From: Gamarada debralockiae
Lineage: Eukaryota; Ascomycota; Leotiomycetes; Helotiales; Hyphodiscaceae
Direction of reading: 5' to 3'
Assembly: GCA_002803225.1 (NCBI GenBank)
Contig: NXFV01000525.1
Location: 1 to 12,432 of the forward strand
Length of the DNA: 12,432 nucleotides
Below the pieces are notes generated by a model. It was not told the DNA's origin and did no database searches. It worked only from the letters and a program-made list of their open reading frames with translations. A program made the translations under genes and the position numbers. Below, one piece after another: positions 1-8,691 of the stretch (its first letter is position 1; each line of letters opens with the position of its first letter).

Positions 1-360
1 GAAAATTAAACGATTTGACACCAGTTATGAATAATCGCAGGTAGGCGGCGTCCAGGAAGTGGCTCAGGGTCCAAGAGAGAGAGAGAGACAAGAATCGATT
101 TTTTTAAAACTAATCTAATAAAATCTAAAGGGGGGTACTTTAATTCCTATAAGAAATTATAATAGAGGTCATATTCCTATTTAACTCTATTTACATGCCT
201 GAAACTGATCTTTATCCTTGAAATTAGTACAATAATACAACAAAAATAATTTTAATACCTTTTATTAGTAGTTTATAAGTCAATAAAAAAACGTTTTTTA
301 TACTCTAAAATATTAATTTTAATTATATAGTATTATTTATGTGACGAAACTGGAGGGGAA
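1..360. other. AT-rich non-coding stretch
   Basis: No gene is visible on either strand. From about position 91 to 345 the sequence is strongly A/T-biased, with many T and A runs and many TpA steps. The first 60 bases have ordinary composition. Such AT-rich blocks beside transposon debris are typical of sequence eroded by repeat-induced point mutation (RIP) in ascomycetes, but no ancestral sequence is recognisable here. If the LINE remnant at 414-641 runs leftward, this block would be where its 3' tail or flank lay. No poly-A tail or target-site duplication is clear by eye. Confidence 0.6.
74..88. repeat. (AG)7 microsatellite
   Basis: A perfect AG dinucleotide run of seven units plus one A. 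It is a simple sequence repeat with no associated gene. Confidence 0.9.
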
Positions 361-413
361 TAGCTTTACCGCGCTGCGCCATCCAGCACAAGAATTGACC
401 AAAGGGCAATTCG

Positions 414-641
414 CTATTTAGCAGTCGTAAAGTGTATAAGCTCGGTTTTGGCGAGGTCGAATTGTATAGCATTCCCTGCGCCCAGCTTATATATCTTGGC
501 TACTTCCCTCTCAAGAATCCTGATATTCTTTTTGAGGCTAGTAAAAGATACAGTGAGAGCTGTATCATCGACATATGTGAGTACTTTAATAGCAAGTGAC
601 AGGAAGAGGAGGTCTCTAATGTAGATCAGAAGCTCGAAAAG
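414..641 (-). pseudogene. LINE reverse transcriptase remnant, 3' part (YVDD)
   Basis: Read on the minus strand, this stretch gives a reverse-transcriptase core typical of Tad1-like non-LTR retrotransposons of ascomycetes. First comes a segment resembling LIYIRDL. Then comes the catalytic YVDD box, encoded at 575-564. A following block reads close to TSLKKNIRILEREVAKIYKL, and then AIQFDLAKTELIHFT. The frame closes at a TAG (416-414). Only about 75 codons survive, with no start and no endonuclease or RNase H region, so this is a non-functional fragment. It lies head-to-head with the plus-strand piece at 657-947, which encodes the part of the RT that should immediately precede it. Family assignment is from remembered motif patterns, without a database search. 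Confidence 0.75.
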
Positions 642-656
642 GCCTGCTTAGCTAGG

Positions 657-947
657 ATTAAGAGCAAAACACCTGGACCAGATCAAATCACCCAGGAAAT
701 CATTTAAGCGAAATACATATACTCCCTTCCTAGATGTCAAAGGAGCATATGATCATGCAGCTAAGAATCAGCTACTAAATATACTCCAGAAGATAAAGCT
801 ACCTGCTAGTCTAATAGCCTGGACCTCCTCGTTTCTTAGTAATATGGAAAGAGACTATAGTTTGATGGCCAAGTAGAAGAGTATAATGCAGTTGAGACAG
901 GTATCCCCCAAGACAGCCATGTCTCACCTATGCTATTCGCCCTTGCT
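657..947 (+). pseudogene. LINE reverse transcriptase remnant, 5' part (broken)
   Basis: The plus strand carries three RT blocks in changing frames. TPGPDQITQEI ends in a TAA at 705. FLDVKGAYDHAAKN begins at 727 and continues through LPASLIAW to SFLSN. From 900 the frame reads GIPQDSHVSPMLFA, matching the usual LINE motif GIPQGSPVSP, with Gly replaced by Asp. Most of the segment normally found between the first two blocks (more than 100 residues in related elements) is missing. There are at least two frameshifts, so the piece is dead. The Gly-to-Asp change implies G-to-A, which fits RIP. It ends just where the minus-strand piece at 414-641 would begin in an intact element. Confidence 0.75.
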
Positions 948-2462
948 AGGCTAGGCCATTTCCAGTCAGGTGACGGCTGGTAGTTGTCCCATTTAGGGTT
1001 GGGAGCCCTTGGGGGAGGTGGAAAGAGCCAGTTTCGGAATGTAGAGCATTCCCCTTGGAAGGTGTTTCCTAGGGTGTGATAGAATATAGAGTTGAAGCAC
1101 AAAAGCGGTGTTTCTCAGCGGTAGCAGGCATTTTTAGGTAAGAAGACAGGTGGTATGAATTGATATAGGTGTCAGGTATTAGGGAAAATTACTGGGCAAG
1201 TAATCGGGCGTGGGGTAAGGATATAAGTCAACGATTTCAATTTGGGGGGTGGATTTCCGTAGGAATTTCAGAACAGCATCCGATTGCAGCATTTATAGTA
1301 GTGCCAGCGATAAATCAAATTTTGCAAGGGACTAGATTTAGATGGATACATATGTCAGATGTCAGGGATATAAATATTATTGGCCTGACCATTAGAGTCG
1401 TAGTTAGTGAATGACATAGCAAACTGGCTCAATGTCGCCAGAGATGCGTTGCATTTTCTCGGTAGAACCTACAAGAGCGCCCTGTAGAATGGATTTTGGC
1501 TTCACTGTTACTTGATTTGAGAAATCGAACACTTGCCTAGATATAGATATTCCGAAAGCGAAGAACTCGGAGCGACCCAGCTAACTCGAGCAGCTTGAAC
1601 TGGCAATTGGTAAATTCTCGACAAGAACTTCGCATGCCAAATAGTTTCGTATTCAACAGCAAAGAATGGTATAGGTTTGTCAAAAGTGTAGAAATGTTTC
1701 CTTGAAGAGAGGAGGTGAAGCTTCCGGGAAGTATAATTTCAGTACGAAACCAACAATTTCACTGCACACGTAAGAAAAACCCAAAGAACATGTGGGTGTG
1801 GAACAAGCCCCAAAGTCCAGACAAAACAATTCAACGCCCTAAACATCAGTCATTTCTTGAAGATTAGAACAAAACCTCTTCTCCTAGGTCTCATCTCCTC
1901 TTCTCATTCCTTCGGGAAAGTGGCGAGTTGGTGACGACAAAACCATCGACAGCGAGGAATGCAACGACGAAAACATAAACAATGACGGCAAAATGCCAAT
2001 TCGTTCATTGCAAGGCGATTATGCCGAACCGTGAGCTTCTAGATTTGAGGAGGGCAAGGAATCGTGGAGCCGGTCAAGCCACTGATGTATAGAGTGACTA
2101 GGCCCAACCTGGCACGCCTCGTGAACGAACCTGAAAAATTGAGCTTGGCTCTTCCTCACTCAAAGCGCTGTGGCTTTTAAAGGATTGAGTAGCGTAGAGG
2201 ACAGGATTGCTTAGGATGCTCAAGGGAAAGACCAGATGACTGCATTTGGAATTTGTATTCGTTGTATTCGTAGTTGCGAAGCAAGTAATGCACTCTCATA
2301 ATCCACACATCTCTTCTTTCGCCACACGTTTTTGCAGATGCCAAAGCCATTCCCCCGGTCAAGCCAGTACTCCATTCATTCATGTTCGTTGTTCCAGTAT
2401 GCCCCATAACCCATCGATTCATCCCCACCCACTCACTCCTCGAAGCTATTCTAGATGCAGGC
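948..2462. other. Intergenic region, no supportable gene
   Basis: I see no gene with recognisable content here. A plus-strand reading frame of 81 codons (1169-1414) starts with ATG and is rich in Ile and Trp, but it has no recognisable motif and no visible introns extending it. A short minus-strand hydrophobic reading around 1930-2000 (resembling HFAVIVYVFVVAFLAVDGF) lacks an in-frame start and is closed by stops on both sides. The part nearest 2462 should include the RAD7 3' untranslated region, since RAD7 ends at 2463 on the minus strand. No tRNA, rRNA or transposon end was found. Confidence 0.55.
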
Positions 2463-4540
2463 TTAAATAACTCTCCCCTCACCATCCTCCGTCCCTTCAA
2501 TCTGCATCCCCAACGCATTCGGAACGCCAATCAAAATCTTCCCTTTCGGAACCCTAACATCCTTAACGCCAAAATTGCCAAAAACCTTCAACGTCTTGAG
2601 ATTTGGGCATGCCCTAAAAATCAAGCCAACCACAAGGTCATTCACGCTTTGGCAGAAACTGACATTCATCTCCCTCAACTCCATATACTTCTTATGAGCA
2701 GAGAACACCTTCTCGAAAGTCTCCAACGAAATATGACGGCAGGAATGAACATCGAGGTATTTGAGGGTCGCGCCAGAGTGGGACATGAGGGCCTCGAAAC
2801 CGAGAGAGCCGAGACCGATTCCGTCAGGGTTCTCACGAGGGACGGCGGCGTCGATGTGCCGGCATTTGTGGAGGTCGATGTAGGTGAGGGGTGGGTTGTA
2901 CCAGTTCGTGAATAGCTTAGCGAAGCCTTCGTCAGTGAGGACTTCATTGTCTGTAAGGCGAAGCTTGGAGATGTTTTGGCAGTTTTCATGGATGGCGTCG
3001 AGGACGCTGTCATCGATGTAGTGGACTGCAGAAAGGGAGAGGGTGCGTAGTGCTGGACCGATGGAGTTAATGATCTCAACATAAGGTGGGGAGGAGGTTG
3101 TTTGGTAGATTTCGAGACTGAGGTGTTCGAGTTTGGAAAGCTTGGCGATGTGCTTGAGACCAGCGTCTGTGACTTTTTGGTTGTGGGAGATTTTGAGTCG
3201 CTTGAGATCGGGGCAAGTTTTGCTTAGAAGCTCAATTTGTGCGTCTCCGAAGTAGCCGTCGGTATGGTAGACCTTCAGTGCTTTCAAATGAGAACCTTTC
3301 TCATTCAGAAATTGATCCCATCTCTCGTCGTCGATCAGGTTGGCGCCATGCAGACTGAGGCTTTCTAATGTAACAACAGTCGCAAGTAGATGGTCCATGA
3401 CCTTGTTCTTGAATTGGATGGCATTTCGAAGACGAAGGTGCTTAACTTTTGGTACAATTTGGAAGATTCGAATATAGTCGTCGGATGAGAGTTTTGCTCC
3501 ATCGTAGACCGTGATGGTGTCTCTATCTGGTCGAAGGAATAATTGGAAGGTTTTTGGGTTGAGGAGTCGCTTCTTCGAAAGTATGGCAGCAAGTCTGTCA
3601 ACCAATTGTGGTGGAAGGTCTCCAAAATCCTCCGCTTGGTCAACGTTCTTTGCTAGGGTCTCGATACATAAGGTCATCAAGTCCTTCGCGCCAGGATATA
3701 TGCCATCAAGCAGATTGCTTTGAAGCTGTCGGCGTTGTCTTCCTGCGGCTGTCTTTCTCTTTTTCTTGGCAGCGCCTTCTTCTTTGTCAAGATCCTTTGT
3801 ACATTTTGGGCATAGTAATCCTCCATCTGGACCAGCTCGACTGTATGCTGTGACGGTGAATCTCTTGTCGCAGATCTCGCAATTCTCCATCTGACCTGGG
3901 AGGGGCGCCAAGTCCTCTTCGAATATTGCTCGAGCTGCATCGTCTTCGTTGGACATTTCGTCGTCAGATCCGTATTGAGCTCTGCGGCGTTTAAATTTCT
4001 TTGAGGCTTTAATTTTCGCAATAGCTTTCTGTGTGGAAAATTAGTTCGGCCCCAGCATACAAGGAGACGTGGAACCAACCTCTTCTTCCTTCTTCCTCTT
4101 CTCAGATTGCGCCTTTGACTCCTTCTTTCTACGAACGGGGAGACTTTCTGGCTCTGCGGATGGAGAAGAAGCATCCTCATCGCCATCACCTCCACCATTG
4201 GCAGCTTGCTGAGCAGCCAAGGCTGCGGCTCGTCGAGCGTTGGCATCTTGACGGATCTGGTTGGCACTTATGTTATGTGACTGTGAGATAATTGTCAGTC
4301 GGTGTCTGCAGAGGAGATTCGCATCGGGAACGTACTGCGAGGAAGTCGGTCAAGGCCGACTGTCTGGAAGCGGGTGAGTATGAGGCTGCGTATTGAAGAA
4401 GGATAACTTACGGTCCTCGAATTTGTCGGACAGTTCGTTGAGCAGAATTAGCAGCACCCGGGGGACCTGGAGGGTTTGGAGGATTCCTAATCTGGTGTTA
4501 AAAGGCTTGAATCGTTAATATCTCTTTGGGCGACTTACAT
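2463..4540 (-). CDS. RAD7: DNA repair protein Rad7 (NEF4 subunit, LRR protein)
   Basis: Rad7 partners Rad16 in global-genome nucleotide excision repair and serves as the substrate-recognition part of an Elc1-cullin ubiquitin ligase in the nucleus. I predict five exons: 4540-4539, 4486-4412, 4363-4336, 4280-4080 and 4028-2463, giving 623 residues. Introns are 52, 48, 55 and 51 nt with GT..AG ends and CTNAC/CTAAT branch points; the last donor (GTTGGT) is weak. The N-terminus reads IRGPQSALTDFLASHNIS (residues 23-40), the conserved fungal Rad7 start region. Next come a charged Lys/Glu stretch, a four-Cys zinc site (C152, C155, C175, C178), a KKKRK nuclear-localisation-like patch (190-194), and an LPPQLVDRL segment near 239 that may be the F-box/SOCS-like binding region. 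Cysteine-containing leucine-rich repeats run from about 298 to 606. The start codon is split by intron 1. No internal stops or missing motifs were seen. Family assignment is firm; the exact first exon is less so. Confidence 0.93.
4487..4538 (-). other. RAD7: RAD7 intron 1, splitting the start codon
   Basis: A 52-nt intron with a strong GTAAGT donor whose G is also the G of the only nearby ATG (4540-4538). Splicing leaves AT from exon 1. Using the acceptor ATTAG at 4491-4487, exon 2 supplies G and rebuilds ATG, followed in frame by AAT CCT CCA (Met-Asn-Pro-Pro) and then the conserved IRGPQSALTDF. A competing CCAG lies five bases upstream; using it would put the ATG out of frame. The unspliced ATG is immediately followed by TAA, so translation depends on splicing. 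An alternative is an upstream in-frame ATG at 4762, giving a longer N-terminus. Confidence 0.65.
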
Positions 4541-5227
4541 TTTGACTGTGTTGCTTCGTAGTCGGTCGGCTGAGATGGCAGTGACGTTTGAAAGAATGAT
4601 CCAGTTATTGGAAGCTGCACTTGACAACCCTTTCCTAATGGGTAACTCAAGTCCAATGAGTGAATATTGTCGTCGTCGCGGTGTGCTTTGTAAGACGGAG
4701 CAAAGATCAACGCCCAGGCTTCCCCTGGCGTAAAGTGGTTTTCTCAGAAAACGCGCCGACAATCGTTATCGGCCAAATTGGTCCAATGAAATACACGTTA
4801 TACACGTGACTAGGCGACTAGCGCGATTCCATCCTAACGCGACGGGATGGAAGGATTCTCCTTTTCTTCAGGTGGCGAGGAGAGGAACTCCTGGAATGTT
4901 TTCTACGCCAACACACTCGATTCCATTCGCGATTTGAGAGAAACGAAGCAGGAAGCTCGGAATATATTCGCGTTGTCCTCCGTCCGTTGTTTCTCACCAA
5001 CCTCTCGTCGTTTTACCTTCTTTATTGACTTCAATCGGGCGATAAGGCAGCTTGCAAATCTATTCGCCTATCTCGTCGACCCGCCTTTGCCCACATATTC
5101 TGAGGCTGCGAACCTCACCCGCCCTCATTCACCACGTCGACCTCTTTGTCTGTATTGTATCGTTGTCTCACTTGTTATTCAATACAAGCCATCTCCTACA
5201 GCTATCTTGATCCCCCTTGCATTTAAG
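4541..5227. promoter_or_regulatory. Divergent promoter shared by RAD7 and RAD16
   Basis: This 687-bp region separates the two start codons, which point away from each other, so it must hold both promoters and both 5' leaders. Visible candidate sites cluster near 4750-4845. There is an ATTGG at 4777-4781 beside a CCAAT at 4783-4787 (CCAAT boxes on both strands). A CACGTG E-box at 4803-4808 sits within GTCACGTG on the minus strand, the bHLH/Cbf1-type consensus. ACGCG cores lie at about 4750 and 4836. The RAD16-proximal half is pyrimidine-rich, as fungal leaders often are. No clear TATA box was seen. The site calls are pattern matches only. Confidence 0.7.
4777..4808. promoter_or_regulatory. Paired CCAAT boxes and CACGTG E-box
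   Basis: ATTGG (4777-4781) and CCAAT (4783-4787) form a back-to-back pair separated by one base, so a CCAAT-binding complex could bind in either direction. The palindromic CACGTG follows at 4803-4808. The cluster lies about 240 bp from the RAD7 start and 420 bp from the RAD16 start. These short motifs can occur by chance; their clustering is what makes them credible. Confidence 0.4.
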
Positions 5228-8200
5228 ATGGCTCCCGTAGGAAGACCAAGAGGGCGACCGAGGAAGCTCCCTGGTATGAATGCCGCTGAAGCCATCAGCA
5301 TCAGCAGCAGCGCAACAAACTCTAGACCATCATGCAAGTCCTTCCCAAGTCGTAGACTGATATGCTGCGATCCGCGGATACGGTCCTTCCATCTCCAGAC
5401 ACTGTGCTGACAAACTTGGAACAGCAACTAGAAGGTCAGCCCGCTTCGCGCCTGATGAACTTTCTTCAAGCCTCGCGGAAATACCCAATACATCTGAACC
5501 CTCGATGAATGGCGATGACTCCTCCGACTTCCCAGATGTCTCGATGATCGGCCAATACAGTGCGAAGAAGAAGGCCGCGGCTGCGGCTGCGCGCGATTCA
5601 TTGTCCTCTGTTTCGACTTCCCACGATTACAACGAAAGCAGCGGATATTCTACACCTGCCACAACTGCTGCCCCAACTCCAGCGACTACAGACCTTTCGA
5701 AGTCAACGCCCACTACCTCCAACAGACGGGGTCGTCGACCAGCTGCGGCGTCTCTCTTGGAATCAATAACTCCTTCTGTCAACCCTGTCGCTCGGGCAGC
5801 AGCTCTACGCAATAGCCAATTCTCCCTAAACCCTGCTGCCAGCGGCAAGCGGAAGAGAAATATCATATCTGATGATGAGGATGATGACAATACCCCAGAC
5901 GCACAGCTAGCTCGAGCTCTTCAAGAGCAGGAAGATGCTACTGTAGACACAATGATGGGGGGCACTCGCGGCTCATACACACCACGAAGAACTTCGCGCA
6001 AACCTCAGAAGATCCTGCCAATGATTGACTACGCATCAGAACTGAGTGACGACGACGGTGATGTTGCCGTTTCGTCTTCGCGACGTGCGAAGAAACCCAA
6101 GATTGAACTTGGATCCCTCGGTTCCAATGAGGTGAAATTCACATCGAAAAAGAAGTCTTCCAAGTCCATGATCATCAGCGATAGCGAGGACGTGGATGTC
6201 GACGACTCGGATGAATTTATTGAGATTGATGATTCCGACGATTCAGATGGCCGCATCGCCTTGTCGACGCCACGTTCTCGTGCGAAAGCCCCCAGAACTT
6301 CTTCATTCAAAGTCGAGAAGTCATCTTCTAAATTCAAAATAGCTTCTCGCCCAATGAAGACTTCCGCGTCCGCATTCAGTGACAAGCCTTTTTCAAAGCC
6401 TGCACTCAAGAAAGAAGATACAAAGACATCCGCCAGCTCCGGTCTTACCAGTGTTGCGACATCGGTCGTGGGTGATAGCGAATTCGAGAGCGACCTCGAA
6501 GATTGGGATGCCCTCGATTCGTCTGAGCTTGATTCTTCCGACAATGATGATCTTCCTGTTGCCAGCACTGTACCTACTGCTCGCGCTCCCCGCTCGAGAC
6601 GAGGAGCTCGCCAGAGAATTAATCTTCTCGAAGACCGCCAAACTCGTCGTGGACGGCAGGAGCGAGCCCGGTTGGAACTCCACCATCCCGAGTTACAGAC
6701 CATGTGGAAGGACTTAGAGAATCTGCCAAAGATTGGATCTGTCAAGATTGAGCAACCAACAAACATCCACCGTGAGCTCAAGCCATTTCAACTCGAAGGA
6801 GTTGCTTGGATGCGAGCAATGGAGGATACCGAATGGGGTGGTGGTTTGCTAGGTGATGAGATGGGTATGGGAAAGACTATCCAGGCTGTCTCACTCATCA
6901 TGTCCGACTTCCCAGCTTCTCAGCCATCATTAGTGCTTATCCCTCCCGTTGCTCTGATGCAGTGGCAGCAAGAGATTTCAGATTACACTGATGGCACATT
7001 GAAGACTTTCGTGTACCACGGCACCAACGCACAGACAAAGGGCGTCACCTTGAAGGAACTCAAGAAGTACGATGTCATATTAATGTCTTACAATAGTTTG
7101 GAATCCATGTACCGAAAGCAGGAGAAAGGCTTCAAGAGAAAGAATGGCATCCACAAGGAAAAGAGTGTGATTCATCAGATTCAGTTCCACAGAGTTATTC
7201 TTGATGAAGCTCACAACATCAAGGTAGGCTCTTCAATGTAGTTTGTGGTTCATGGCTAACCGTCGCTCAGCAACGCACCACCGGTTCCGCTAAGGCTTGC
7301 TTTGCGCTCAAGGCAGACCACAAGTGGTGCTTGTCAGGAACCCCTCTCCAGAACCGCATTGGCGAATTCTTTTCTCTTGTTCGTTTCCTCGACATCCGTC
7401 CATTTGCCTGCTACTTCTGCAAGCAGTGCCCATGCTCTACCCTCAATTGGGATATGGACGAGGAGAATCGCTGTAAAGATTGCAACCATAGCGGCATGCA
7501 ACATGTCTCGGTCTTCAACCAAGAATTGTTGAACCCCATTCAGAAGTTTGGCAACAAGGGTCCCGGCAAAGAGGCCTTCCGCAAGCTTCGTATTCTCACT
7601 GACCGATTCATGCTTCGTCGCGTCAAGCGCGACCATTCATCCTCGATGGAACTCCCAGCCAAAGAAATATACGTTGACCGTCAATTCTTTGGTGAGGAAG
7701 AGAACGACTTCGCAGGCAGTATCATGAACAACGGTACCCGGAAGTTCGAAACATACGTCGCTCAAGGTGTCCTACTCAACAACTACGCCAACATCTTCGG
7801 TCTCATTATGCAAATGCGTCAAGTTGCCGATCATCCCGATTTGATCTTGAAGAAGAACGGTGAAGGTGGCCAGAACATCCTCGTCTGCTGCATCTGCGAT
7901 GAGACTGCCGAGGAAGCCATCAGATCGTCTTGCCGTCATGACTTCTGCCGCGAGTGTGCCAAGAATTATCTGCACTCTTCAGGTACTTTTTTTTCCGTCC
8001 GTTTATCTCACTCAAGTTGCTAACGGTTGTTGCAGATGAACCTGATTGCCCACAATGCCACATTCCCCTCTCCATCGACCTCGAACAACCCGACATCGAA
8101 CAAGACGAACAACTAGTCAAAAAGTCGTCGATCATCAATCGTATTAAGATGGAGAACTGGACCAGCTCCTCCAAGATCGAGGCTCTAGTCCATGACCTCC

Positions 8201-8691
8201 ACGAACTACGATCCAATAACATGTCCTCCAAGTCCATCATTTTTTCGCAATTCACAACCATGTTGCAGCTCGTCGAATGGCGTCTCCGCCGCGCAGGAAT
8301 CACAACCGTCATGCTGGACGGTTCCATGACACCTACTCAGCGCCAAGCATCCATCAACCACTTTATGACGAACGTCAACGTGGAATGTTTCCTCGTATCT
8401 CTCAAAGCCGGAGGTGTAGCTCTCAACCTCACTGAAGCTTCTAAAGTCTTTATTGTTGACCCGTGGTGGAATCCAGCTGCGGAGTGGCAGAGCGCGGATC
8501 GTTGCCATCGTATTGGACAGGCGCGTCCTTGTTCGATTACGCGATTGTGTATTGAGGATTCGGTGGAGAGCAGAATGGTGCTGTTGCAGGAGAAGAAAGC
8601 GAATATGATTAATTCTACGATTAATGCTGATGAATCTGCCATGGAGAGTCTGACGCCTGAGGATATGCAGTTCTTGTTCCGCGGTAATTAA
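5228..8691 (+). CDS. RAD16: DNA repair helicase/ubiquitin ligase Rad16 (NEF4 subunit)
   Basis: Rad16 is a Swi2/Snf2-family DNA translocase with an embedded RING finger. With Rad7 it scans chromatin for UV-type lesions on non-transcribed DNA. Four exons are predicted: 5228-5273, 5425-7223, 7271-7982 and 8036-8691, giving 1070 residues. Introns are 151, 47 and 53 nt, with branch points GCTGAC, GGCTAAC and GCTAAC. In order: an AT-hook-like GRPRGRPRK (residues 5-13), a long Ser/Asp-rich disordered region (to about 420), Walker A DEMGMGKT (493-500), DEAH (609-612), a Cys cluster typical of Rad16 (C662-C670, C683, C686), a C3HC4 RING (C821, C824, C836, H838, C841, C844, C857, C860), and the helicase C-terminal motifs IIFSQF (920-925), [12 protein letters not shown] (974-985), DPWWNPA (994-1000) and [11 protein letters not shown] (1004-1014). 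All catalytic and zinc residues are present. The ATG at 5228 is chosen because [13 protein letters not shown] is a typical Rad16-like start; an in-frame ATG at 4847 exists but is less likely. Confidence 0.96.
5274..5424 (+). other. RAD16: RAD16 intron 1 (151 nt)
   Basis: The donor GTATGA follows the AT-hook exon after one base of a codon. The acceptor ACAG at 5421-5424 has a CTGAC branch point at 5406-5410. Joining gives Ala at residue 16, then [12 protein letters not shown], in frame with the rest of the protein. It is about three times longer than the other introns in this window. Unspliced reading reaches a stop at 5408-5410. Confidence 0.8.

Noticed and set aside
1930..2000. Hydrophobic minus-strand reading resembling a membrane segment or signal peptide
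   Set aside because: No in-frame ATG, stops on both sides and no convincing splice sites to extend it.
2675..3082. Long open frame on the minus strand inside RAD7, and several others on both strands across RAD7 and RAD16
   Set aside because: They overlap exons of recognised genes in other frames, have low-complexity Ser/Arg/Thr-rich translations and no family features.
4538..4540. RAD7 ATG followed by TAA read as a minimal upstream ORF (start-stop element)
   Set aside because: The TAA is part of a strong GTAAGT donor and splicing rebuilds the start codon in frame with the conserved N-terminus, which is the simpler reading. A start-stop role in unspliced RNA remains possible.
4535..4762. 75-codon minus-strand frame that could be a separate small gene or the first exon of RAD7
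   Set aside because: It lies in the shared promoter/leader region. It could be an N-terminal extension through the 4539/4486 junction, but fungal Rad7 proteins are expected to begin shortly before IRGPQSALTDF.
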